Of a stretch of 64,000 nucleotides of DNA, positions 11,489-20,981 are shown piece by piece; position 1 is the stretch's first letter, and every line of letters starts with the position of its first letter. The position numbers were made by a program, and so were the translations under genes. The notes beneath the pieces are model-generated. The model did not search any database, was not told the origin of the DNA, and saw only the letters and a list, made by a program, of their open reading frames with translations. Source of the stretch: Petunia secreta. Taxonomy: Eukaryota > Streptophyta > Magnoliopsida > Solanales > Solanaceae. The stretch spans positions 1,426,001-1,490,000 of the forward strand of contig JARKIP010000042.1 of assembly GCA_029990175.1 (NCBI GenBank), in the 5' to 3' direction.

Positions 11489-14029
11489 AAGATGTTCAAC
11501 TGTCCATGATTTAATCTCCCAATAATATTTAGTCTTTTCCTTCTCTTACATTGTTTCAATATCAACCATTGTAATAAAGATTAATGTTTGATAAATGCAA
11601 ATTCTCTTTTAGACTCCGCATTTTATAGCAAATGAAATGATACATGTGGCACAAAGCACTTTTCAAATCATCGTGCGTAAAACGGTCCATTATATTATAG
11701 AATGCATTTCTTATATGATATGTGTGTATTGCATGAATTTGTTTGTTTGCTCTAGGTCTCTTTCTACCTAAGTAAATCCCTTCCCAAAATCCAATCTCCT
11801 ACCAAGGCGCCGCATCTCCTTACTCTATGCCCAAATCAAGATATCAGAAATCCTTTGCATGTATTGATAATTCCATATTCCTTATGAACTCAAAACCTAT
11901 TATCAGAAAAGTTGGCTTAAGTTGAATACCAAGGCAGAGGATTTGGCCAAGTAAAGTGCACTTATCAAGGATTTTTTCAAAGCAATAAGAGTTTGTAATA
12001 GCAGGCACTATATACACAAAGTGGAAATTGACAAGACAAGAGATTTGTTGGTCAAACTCAAAGCCACACGTGACTTAACGAAATACTTCTTTTTGACACA
12101 ATGTCTAAGGATTATTTTGTCGGTCTAGTCCATATTGTAATACATTTAAGGCAATCCAAAATATTTCCAAACTCGCACCTTTTCATGGCCAAAAAGACGT
12201 TCAAAGTGTTATCACAAGGTAATAAGGAAGTGAGACATGATCGGAACACGCTTGACGATACAAAGGTGGTTGATTCAATTTGGAAAAGAATACAAAGGCG
12301 CCGTAACAAAGATTCAACTATATGACGGAGCTAGAAGCTCTTGCTGAGTATTGGAAGCATATACCTACCAACTAGCAAGTGTGGGATGAGATGATGAACT
12401 CAAGATGAAGCTATTTGAGACACTGACAAGACCATTGAATTAATTTGATACAAAAACAAGGGCAGACAGATTTCTTGGAGTGATTTCAGTAAAAAGCTTT
12501 ATTTGAATAAATTTCATGACAACAACTACATTGAGCAAGGAATACAATATAGTCAACCTCTAAAACGGTCCTGGCTGAAGCAGTGATCTAAGAATATACA
12601 TGATACACCGGAAGTCAGTCTCTTGGCAATAAAATCTACCCGACAAGCAAAAGTTGAGGCAAAGATTGAATTCCAGCAGTCAGTTGACAGGTATGAGAGA
12701 CATTGATTCTCTCTCTCAAAGACACATGGGCATTATGACACACAATTGCAAGAAAGGATGACAAATGCACTAAGGTCTTGGTGCTCGACATAAGCCAACT
12801 TCATTTTCAGTCATATATATACCTCTTACCCGAAATCTTTGTCAACTTTTGATTGAGATCTAACCAGACCCATCTTCTACTCAAGCGAGCATCAGTCATT
12901 TAACAAAAGCATCCTTGTCTTGACTGCTACATAAAGCACTCAAACAATCTTCCAGAACCTTTATGCAATTCGTCATAATTTTTGAAATCAAGTGCTAATT
13001 TATCATCCGCGGTCTAGGCATTCTCTTAAGCTATATATGTTGTTTTTGCATCAAATCTTTGCTAAATATCCTAACACAGTTTTTCGAACTTTACCACGCT
13101 ATTACCGTCGCTTTGCATCTGAACACTGAAATCGGTCAAGAATCTGCATTCAGAAAAGCCAAAATGGCAAGCCAGGCTGATAACATTTAATTCCGAAATA
13201 AAGTCTTTCAAACCACCAGCATAGGACACCAACAAAACTCAGATAAGCCCAATCCCACTTAAGTACAACTTGTAGTATGAACGAACCAGAATCAGCTGGC
13301 ATTATACCCACACAAGAGTCGCAAGAAACAAATCCAATCACTATGCAACCGAAACTGGCAAAACTCACTACCTCACCCTACACCCGACTTACACAATAAA
13401 CAACCTCCCTCTGTCAGGACTTTCAACAACAACCTTATCAGGCCCGACACAATTGAGGACAGACGAAAAGACAAACCTCACACCTTTACTCCTTTAGCTA
13501 AGTCAAAAGATATTGCAACCAACAAACGAACTACTCCCTAGAGACCTATTCCGAATTTCGATCCAACAAAAAATCTACACTCGTCACTCAAACATTCAAT
13601 ACCATGACACGGCAAAATACCCAGCGCTGAAATGCAAAAATCCAGAGTCTGATTGACCAAGGCAAAACCACGATACAACAAGAACCAACAAATGGAAGTT
13701 GCAAAACTCTCGAGCCACAACTACACTTTCTACCAATCCATCAAAATAAGCAAGAAACATGAAGACACCACAGCATAACCCAAGACAAATACAATTCTGG
13801 ACAACCTCCAAACCCGACAAAATTCAAACACCAAACCTCAGTCTAAGTACGCAAGTACCCACACAATCAGAGTCTTCAATCATCACACTAAAGGACGAAT
13901 GCAGATTCAAGCCGATACACTGATGTTCAGTGCAATGCAACCACTTTTTTTCGACTAACGAATCTTTCTTTGAGAGCAGATTTTTCAATACAAACGCAAG
14001 ACTAGCAGGCAATCACAACGGACATGATA

Positions 14030-14130
14030 ACATTTTAGCCACGTCAGGCTTAGAATATGACGACTAGCCTTGTCAGGCTTAAAATATGACGATGAGCCCC
14101 GTCAGGCTTAGAATATGACTATTAGGCGTG
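14030..14130 (+). repeat. ~30-bp tandem array, O1 3' region
   Basis: Three to four units built on GTCAGGCTTAGAATATGACG with variants GTCAGGCTTAAAATATGACG, period about 30. It grades into the following longer-period array, which shares the GTC-GCCTTA-AA core. Confidence 0.85.
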
Positions 14131-14315
14131 TCTGCCTTAGAATTGGACATACTCATTCTTTCTGTTTTGCAGGCACTACTATAATCAGCCCTGTCCGGCT
14201 TAAAATAGGACAAACTCACATATCTTGTTTTGCAGGCACCACTACAATAAGCTCGTCCGCCTTAGAATTGGACATACACACGTATTTTATTTATTTTGCA
14301 GGCACTACCATGATA
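14131..14315 (+). repeat. ~66-bp tandem array with TTTTGCAGGCACYAC core, O1
   Basis: Three units, each with GCCTTAGAATTGGACATA-like or GGCTTAAAATAGGACA-like text followed by a T-rich run and TTTTGCAGGCACTAC. The T-rich run plus GCAG resembles plant 3' splice acceptors, but no exon could be assigned. O3 retains only part of this region before its 46633 segment. Confidence 0.8.
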
Positions 14316-14344
14316 TGATGATCTATCAAAGGCAATAAACTGGG

Positions 14345-14450
14345 GCAGAATTTTTGAGGATCTCCTCAAAAATTCCCAAAAGACGCAAGCTGACACTGGG
14401 GCAGAAATTTTTGAGGTCCCCTCAAAAATTTCAAGAGAGACGAAGTAGAG
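14345..14450 (+). repeat. Duplicated palindromic element, O1 3' region
   Basis: Two ~56 bp copies of CTGGGGCAGAA followed by an inverted repeat. In the first copy AATTTTTGAGGA and TCCTCAAAAATT are perfect complements separated by 2 bp (about 14349-14374). In the second, TTTTTGAGG and CCTCAAAAA repeat it. O3 carries decayed versions at about 46832-46910, so the palindrome predates the split of the copies. Confidence 0.8.
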
Positions 14451-14559
14451 AAACTAGGAGTTCCCGAAGGAAACTTGACCAAAGGCCCAACATTCATGAA
14501 AGCATTATAAAAGCAGAAAAACGACGACTTTCTTAGCGGTGTTGCAGATAGGATAATGA

Positions 14560-14660
14560 CATTTTATTTTTTAGCACTTCACTTTACTTTTGTTCGCAGG
14601 GTACACAGCCTGGCGACAGGCACTTTACTTTTTGTTCGCAGGGTACACAGCCCGGCGCGA
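14560..14660 (+). repeat. Short direct duplication, O1 3' region
   Basis: Two copies of CACTTTACTTTTGTTCGCAG followed by GGTACACAGCC. O3 has one copy at about 47006-47040 (TTCGTAGGGTACACAGCCC), so this is a local duplication in O1. Confidence 0.75.
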
Positions 14661-15080
14661 CAGACAAAATAGCTCTTGACAAGGAGGCAAAATAGCTCTT
14701 GACGAGCAGGCAAAAGCTACTAACAAGAAGGAAAAATAGCTCGTGACGAGCAGACAAAATAGCTCTTGACGCGGAGGCAAAATAGCTCTTGACGAGCAGA
14801 CAACAGCTCCGGCAAGAAGGTAAAATAGCTCATGAAGAGCAGGCAAAGTAGCTTTTGACGAGGAGGCAAAATAGCTCTTGACGAGCAGGCAACAGCTCCC
14901 GGCAAGAAGGCAAAATAGCTCGTGACGAGCAGGCAAAGTAGCTCTTGACAAGGAGGCAAAATAGCTCTTGACGAGCAGGCAAAAGCTCCTGACAAGAAGG
15001 CAAAATAGCTCTTGATGAGCAGGAAAAATAGCTCTTGACGAGCAGGCAAAATAGCTCTTCACGAGTAGGCACTTATGATA
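14660..15080 (+). repeat. ~24/48-bp tandem array in O1 (AAATAGCTCTTGACGAGCAG)
   Basis: About 17 units of AAATAGCTCTTGACGAGCAGGC with variants, showing a higher-order pattern in which every few units a CAACAGCTCC or AAAAGCTCC form appears. O3 has an unrelated but comparably placed array (47040-47207). All three reverse frames are open because of the repeat, giving spurious 80-160 aa proteins. Confidence 0.9.
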
Positions 15081-16304
15081 CACAAATATCTCATAACGAG
15101 AGACCACGACACATTGACAGTTGACAATCTAACGACAGAAAAGTCCATTTTACATTTACAAATATTATCTGCAAAAACTCACACTTTATTGCAGGAAACA
15201 GCGGGACAGTGTTCCAAGGTATACAACCCGATGCGACAAACAATTATCTCCTGACGAGATGCACATAAATGAATATCCCAGAGGAAAAGCATATATTTTC
15301 TAACACTCAAAGCACATGGAAACAGACTAGACAACTACATGACAAAGGATAGCTCAACTTTACAGGGAGTTTACTTTATCATCATCTTTGGTTGCGCTTA
15401 TCCTACTTTTGTTGCAGGACATTCTTCGACCTTTGACGGACCCTCGAGCTAATTCCTATATTTCCATACTTTCCCAGAAAATCACTATCGCACATGAATT
15501 TGTGCAACCACAAAACCTCAAATACATACTACGCACCATTTTAGAACACCATCCAAGAAGCCTAGCCCTTTCGGCGGTGTCTTCGCTATACCCACAAACT
15601 ATCTATTTTGCCAAGTTCCAAAGCACTCAAATCTATATTTCTATACTCGCACAAGTGATCCACCTAATCTTTCATTCCAGATTAGATGCTAGTTTGTGTT
15701 CCTTTCTATTCAAGCCTATCTGTGTCAATCGTGCGTGCTTTCGTGCATAATCGTGCCCATCTATTTGAATCGTGTCCATATATCGTGTTTCGCTCCTCAA
15801 TATTCTCCAATTTGGTCAAAGACAATATTGAAGGCAAGCTGACTCGATTATCGAGATGAAGTGGAAACTATGCACGTGTAAACTCCTCTTTATGGGTGTG
15901 TCGTGCACCACATCTTCATAACTAGGACGATTATAAGCCTCTTTTCCCACGCTCGATCTGTTGAGGTTATCTCACATTCGCCAGTGCCTTTACTTCATTC
16001 TTCATTTATCTCGCCAAAAGGCAAAGCACACACGAACCTTAAACTTTACATACTTGGATAAGTTTAATCTTTACATCCAAAATCGTGCGTCATAAATCTC
16101 TCACACAGGCAATACGCCATTCTAGAACTACACACGGCCTGATTCTCATGAAACCAGAGATATGTAGGCAACTCACAGACCGGGGTTCGGCCGAAAACAC
16201 CCCAAAACTCTCACTTTTCCTCTCCACCATTTGCTTGTCAGTCGTGACCAAATTGGCTACTCCGTCAACTATCTTTGCCCGAAGATTCTTTCATCATCCC
16301 CGGG

Positions 16305-16318
16305 CAAAGAGGGGCAGC
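16305..16318 (+). other. O1 polypurine tract
   Basis: GCAAAGAGGGGCAGC directly precedes the 3' LTR start TGTTGACACC. The same tract stands before the O2 3' LTR at 27069-27082. It would prime plus-strand DNA synthesis. Confidence 0.85.
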
Positions 16319-18498
16319 TGTTGACACCGAATTTTGTCCCTCCTTTTTCTAAAATTGACTATAATTTAACTTAAAGATGCAATTTGACTATTTGTGCAAA
16401 ATGTGCATTAGAAAGCCTGCATTTACGTGCGTTATCCCCTACTTATATATTATATATGTAAATGTGACTATATTACGTAATTTTGCATCATTTAGGCTAT
16501 TTGTCAAATGTGATTGTTTGTGCAAGTTTAGTGTAATTACAACATTTATTAGATAACTGTAGCTTTAATAAATATCTGCAGTTATTTAATTAGTTTAAGT
16601 TGCAGACTAATTTCTTTTATGTGTACATTTTACGTGTGGTATCCCCTATTTATACATTATATATTCTAATTGCGATTATATTACGTAATTTATATCATTC
16701 GGGCTATTTGTCAAAAGGTGACTATTGGCGTAATTTACTGTTGTTTTATAATTAATGTGATTATTTATTCTTAAATGGTTTAATTTGACCTCAATTATTT
16801 TATATTTATCTTTTTTTTTTCACTTTTATACATAATATATATTATTTATTTATAATTTTTATTTGTTTAACACCTTTAAGTAAATTATTAGTCTAATTAA
16901 TTGCATCACAGTCTAATTTATACTTTTCACCACATTCTTTTTTCGGAATTCAAATTTTTTCCTTCATTCGAACCTAGACCAAAGATTGGTCCAAATACAT
17001 TTTTAATGTTTGAGTTTTACCCAAGACAAGATAGTCAAATGCCCCTTTTCTTGAATTTTAAAAGGTGATTCTTCTAATTAATTCCTAGTTCCTATAATCA
17101 CTCGTTTTCCCTTTTCTACTCTAAGCAACGTTCTTTTATTTCTATGGAACATATCTATCCATAAAATGGATTATGAGGGAGATTCTGATAATCCCTTAAA
17201 GGACTCCTATGATCCCGTCTGACCCTTGAATTTGGTTTCACACCCCAACGTCTCTCATCTTGAATTGCTATATATGCAGTGAAAGAAAGACCATTAAAGG
17301 AGGGGACAATACACACAGGACCCCTTCTTGGAGTCTTCTTCCTCCTCCTTCAAATTCATTTTTACACCCCCTCGACACTATCATCTTTCACTTTCTCACA
17401 AAATCCACACCCACCATCGACGATACACACACATAGAGATTCAAAGAGGGTAAAGAGAAACAGAGGGGAAAACGGGGTGGGTAGTACAGATCAAGAACCA
17501 GTGGTGAAAAGCATCACCACCACCGGAATCGCCAAACCCAAACTCGCCGGTGACTTTCGTTCCTCCCATTGACTGTTATTGGAACGATAGCTGAGGAGAA
17601 AGAAGAAGGGGTGGCAGCGACGCCGCTGAGGCCGGTGGTCGCTCCCCTTTCTCCTCCATCTAATTGTTGCTCCGCTATTTGCCATCGCCGGAAAAGCTGC
17701 ATCTGGCTTTGTCAATTTATACAATCTGCTCGTTTCCATGAGAACCTTATGGCCTCTTGGCTAAACTCAGATCTGCTCTTATATCTCTACTGATGCTTAC
17801 GTTATATGTGTTCGTATTTGGCTATGAACTTTGTTGATGGTTCTTCTATATGGTGCAGATGTTGGCTCTGCCATACTATGGGTCTTGCTGTATTTTATTT
17901 CTGCTATAACTTTGTTGGCCGCACTTAGTTATTTAATTCTTGTATTACGTTGTTCGGTCATTGAGTTTTTTTTTTAACTAATTGGAACAGAATACTACTA
18001 ATCATTTCTTTTTAAGAGTTTACAGGCCCTTTGCTTTATGTTGTTGGCTCTGCTACGACTTGCGCATTACTATGTTAAGGCAGTCTATAATCAATGTTGA
18101 GGCTACGGGTTGATTTGAATAGATACTACAAGGCCAATGACGTTTGGAGGCCAATACAAGTCCCGTCCCGCAAATACCGTCCCTTTACGTGTCCCGGAAA
18201 TAAACAAAGTAGGCGATGACGATGCATATCACTTTGCAAAGTAAGCGATAGATAGCGGTGTAGTGGGATTGGAGGTGCTTGGCATGGCAACACGACCGGC
18301 TCCGTGTTTGCAGCCGTACCGACATCCCTAACCTCTTCTTGACGCGATACATATTCTGAGCCTAAACTTTCAAAAACTCTTTTTTTTTCTTTTTGCTTTC
18401 CTTTTATTACTGTTATTACTATAATTACTATTATTTTTTATTATTACTAACATTTTTATTTTCATTATTATTGCTACTATTATCGTTACTACTATTAA

Positions 18499-18559
<61 letters not shown>

Positions 18560-19140
18560 GTCGTTTGTTACTTTACTAATTCACTTTTATATTTTTGCGA
18601 GGTACTTCCTGACAAGATTCATTAAAAGCGACATCATTGGAGGAGATAAATGTGCCAAAAATATTTACTATTGTATTTTTGGCTTATTGTTCAATTTTCA
18701 GCACACACTAATTTTGTTTATTTTGCAAGGTCCATTTAATTGAAGTTTGCTAAGGAAGAAAACAATTAGAGAAGATGAATCCTTTATTTTAAATTCCATT
18801 TTATGTACTCGTATATTCTAGTGAAAGATGTCCAATTTTATTAAGTTTAATTTATTTTAACTCCCAATTATTTAGTCCGGCCGGTAACCACATTTAGTGG
18901 GGCTCGAGAGGTGCCTAAACCCTTCCTCTCGAGTTAACCTGAACCTCTTACCTAAAATCCTGATTTGTAGACTAAGTTTCAGAATTAATTGTAAAATCGG
19001 CTAGAAATAAAATAGGTACCCTAATACGCCTAGTTAAAAAATATGTTAGGTGGCGACTCCAAGTCTTTACCCGTGAGTCCCAATAAGTCGAGCCATGTTC
19101 TGAACTCTAAAGGGGGTTCGGGGAAAAATGGGTGTCGACA
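16319..19140 (+). mobile_element. O1 3' LTR
   Basis: A 2.82 kb LTR, TGTTGACACC to GGTGTCGACA, nearly identical to 5295-8086. It keeps a 30 bp piece (19035-19064) lost from the 5' LTR; that piece lies between two AGT triplets and includes TGGCGACTCC at 19051-19060, the start of the element's own primer-binding site. A TATA-like motif is at 17269-17275 and a TTA microsatellite at 18490-18559. Confidence 0.93.
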
Positions 19141-19145
19141 GTGGC
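19141..19145 (+). repeat. O1 target-site duplication, right copy (GTGGC)
   Basis: Matches 5290-5294 exactly and is followed by the continuation of the interrupted G1 LTR (TAGTTTGCC). Confidence 0.9.
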
Positions 19146-19612
19146 TAGTTTGCCCCACTTATTAAGCCCTTTTGACTCACCCTTGTTTGTTGTTTGTTTC
19201 TTGTCTATCTATTTCTTTTCGGCAGGTTCGCTCCAGGATTGAGTTCGCCACGTTGTGAAGGAGCGAATACGACTTCAGCTATCAGAGTGAGCCATCTTTT
19301 ATTCAGGATGGCCACCAGTTTTGTGGTTATTATTTCAGTTGCATTTTGCTCCCTTCAGGAGGTATCTGTCTTCTTTCTTACTCTTAGATGTCTAGTCTGG
19401 ATAGCCCTAAACCTAGTATGTTGGGTAGTCAGCTGTAATTTCTTTTGTACATCTTAGAGGTATCAGTATGTCTGTGCTTTTTCTAAGTCTTGTTCTTATT
19501 TATGAATTGAATTATATTTATTTTCCTAATTTAATTGGTAAGGGTTCGCCCGACGGGTTTAGGGGAGGATGTCGGGTGCCCGCACGGCCTAACCGGATTC
19601 CGGGTCGTATCA
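19146..19612 (+). mobile_element. G1 3' LTR, right part
   Basis: Continues the LTR broken at 5294 and matches 1-462 of the window. Ends GGTCGTATCA at 19612; the paired 5' LTR ends GATCGTGTCA. The two G1 ends differ by roughly 5-7%, so G1 is older than O1. Confidence 0.88.
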
Positions 19613-19717
19613 CCTACGCATGTTGAATTGACGGATATACAAGGAATTGACAGATATACAAGGAATTGACGGATGCTACACCGATTAAGGCCACTGAAAA
19701 TATATATACATATATTG
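19613..19717 (+). repeat. Spacer with ~20-bp tandem repeat
   Basis: A short stretch between the G1 end and recognisable O2 LTR. It contains three copies of a ~20 bp unit, GAATTGACGGATATACAAG and variants (about 19624-19676). It may be the original G1 target DNA. Nothing else recognised. Confidence 0.6.
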
Positions 19718-20960
19718 AGGCTTTGGGGCTAATTTTGAACAGTATACTACACTCGAGCCATCCCATCCCCTCCCCGTGTCCCTAAACAAATAGGCTATGA
19801 TGACGATATGAGCCGTAATTGCAAAACGAGCCGGCGATGGAATGGTGGGACCGGCAGTTGGCATGACAACACGACCGGCTGGCGTGTTTGCAGCCGTACC
19901 GACGTCTCTAACCTTTAGCCGATTCATACATACCTGAGCCTACACTTTTATAAAATCCCTTTCTCCCTTCTTTTAATACTCTCTCCGGTCCATATTATTT
20001 GATTTTTTTGGTATTTTTACGCATATTAAGAAAATCACCTTTTTAGCATTAATTAGCAATATAATTGACTATATTAGCCCTTATTCAAGCTATTATTACT
20101 TATCATTTTGTTTAAAATCATTTATTAGCAAAGGATGACATTGTAAAATTATGTCTTGATTTTCGAAAAGATCAAATATTGTGGACCAAAAAAATAGGCT
20201 CAAATAAAATGGACCGGAGGGAGTAATTAATCTTGATATTTGATACTATTATTATTATTTATTATTATGAATACTAACTTATTTTCTTTATATTGTGCGA
20301 GGTAAAATTGGATGAGAGACGACTTCTATTTTGAAAGAAAAAGAAGAAAATCCTTCTATTATTATTATTTTCATTATTATTATTATTCTTATTATTATTA
20401 GTATTTATTAATTGACGTACTAACTCATATTTTTACATTTTTTACGAAGTACATCGTGGTGGAATTACGAAAAGACGACACTTTCGGAAAAGGACAAAAT
20501 ACCCAAATTATTGACTTTATTTAAATTTTATTAATTTCGCTTGCAATTCTTATTAACTTGTTTACTTATTTTGCAAGGCACATTTGGACAAAGCTTAGCC
20601 ATTAGAAGAAGATGGACATTTATTTCATATGCTATTATTTTTATTGTATATTATAGTTTATTATTTAATATTTAATTAGAATCCCAATTGTTTAGTCCGG
20701 CCGGTAAACCACATTTGGTGGAGCATGAGAGGTGCCTAACCCCTTCCTCTCGGGTTAAGTTGAACCCTTACCTTGATTTCTGATTCGTAGACTAAGTTTC
20801 GGAGTTAATTGTAAAATTAGCTAGAAACAAAGTAGGTGCTCTAATACGCCTAGTTAAAAAATATATTAAGTGGCGACTCCAACTCTTTACCCTTGAGTTA
20901 CCCAATTAGTCGAGCCCTATTTTGAACTTTAACTGGTTCGGGTAAAAATAGGATGCGACA
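19718..20960 (+). mobile_element. O2 5' LTR, 5'-truncated
   Basis: Aligns with the distal part of the O1 LTR from about 7068 on: shared blocks include GGCATGACAACACGACCGGC (O1 GGCATGGCAACACGACCGGC), GTGTTTGCAGCCGTACCGAC, and the tail with GTCCGGCCGGTAA and the 'AATACGCCTAGTTAAAAAAT' block. It ends GGATGCGACA and is followed by the primer-binding site. Its first ~1.5 kb is missing. Contains a Stowaway MITE at 19979-20223 and the PBS-like TGGCGACTCC at 20871-20880. Confidence 0.8.
19979..20223. mobile_element. Stowaway-like MITE in O2 LTR (245 bp)
   Basis: Terminal inverted repeats CTCTCTCCGGTCCATATTAT at the left and, reverse-complemented, CTCCCTCCGGTCCATTTTAT at the right, flanked by TA on both sides (19977-19978, 20224-20225). 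CTCCCTCCG with a TA duplication is the Stowaway/Tc1-mariner signature. No coding capacity. O1 has no counterpart, so the MITE entered after the O1 and O2 lineages separated. Confidence 0.9.
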
Positions 20961-20963
20961 GAA

Positions 20964-20981
20964 TGGCGACTCCGCTTGGGA
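20964..20981 (+). other. O2 primer-binding site (tRNA-Arg type)
   Basis: TGGCGACTCCGCTTGGGA starts 3 bp after the LTR end, differing from the O1 site only near its 3' end. Same spacing as in O1. Confidence 0.8.

Larger units (their letters stand above)
11489..16304 (+). other. O1 3' non-coding region where gag-pol would lie
   Basis: A 4.8 kb stretch between ORF1 and the polypurine tract. No frame longer than ~160 aa exists, and the longer ones are repeats. No zinc knuckle, DTG, YxDD or integrase motif is readable on either strand. O3 (40191-42599, 46633-47207) and O2 (23251-23950, 26180-27068) carry the same region in the same order, so the lack of gag-pol is a family property. The second half holds several unrelated tandem arrays, listed separately, like the hypervariable 3' UTRs known from Tat/Ogre elements. 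Confidence 0.75.

Noticed and set aside
12101..12325. 74-aa frame in the O1 3' region as a gag remnant
   Set aside because: No gag core or zinc knuckle, and the frame is not kept in O3.
14030..15080. Regular short repeats that might suggest a CRISPR array
   Set aside because: No unique spacers between units, no cas genes, and the context is a plant retrotransposon 3' region.
14625..15107. 160-aa minus-strand frame (and two overlapping ones) with a LLVKSYFACSSRAI-like repeat
   Set aside because: All three reverse frames are open only because of the ~24/48 bp tandem array; no start context or conservation in O2 or O3.
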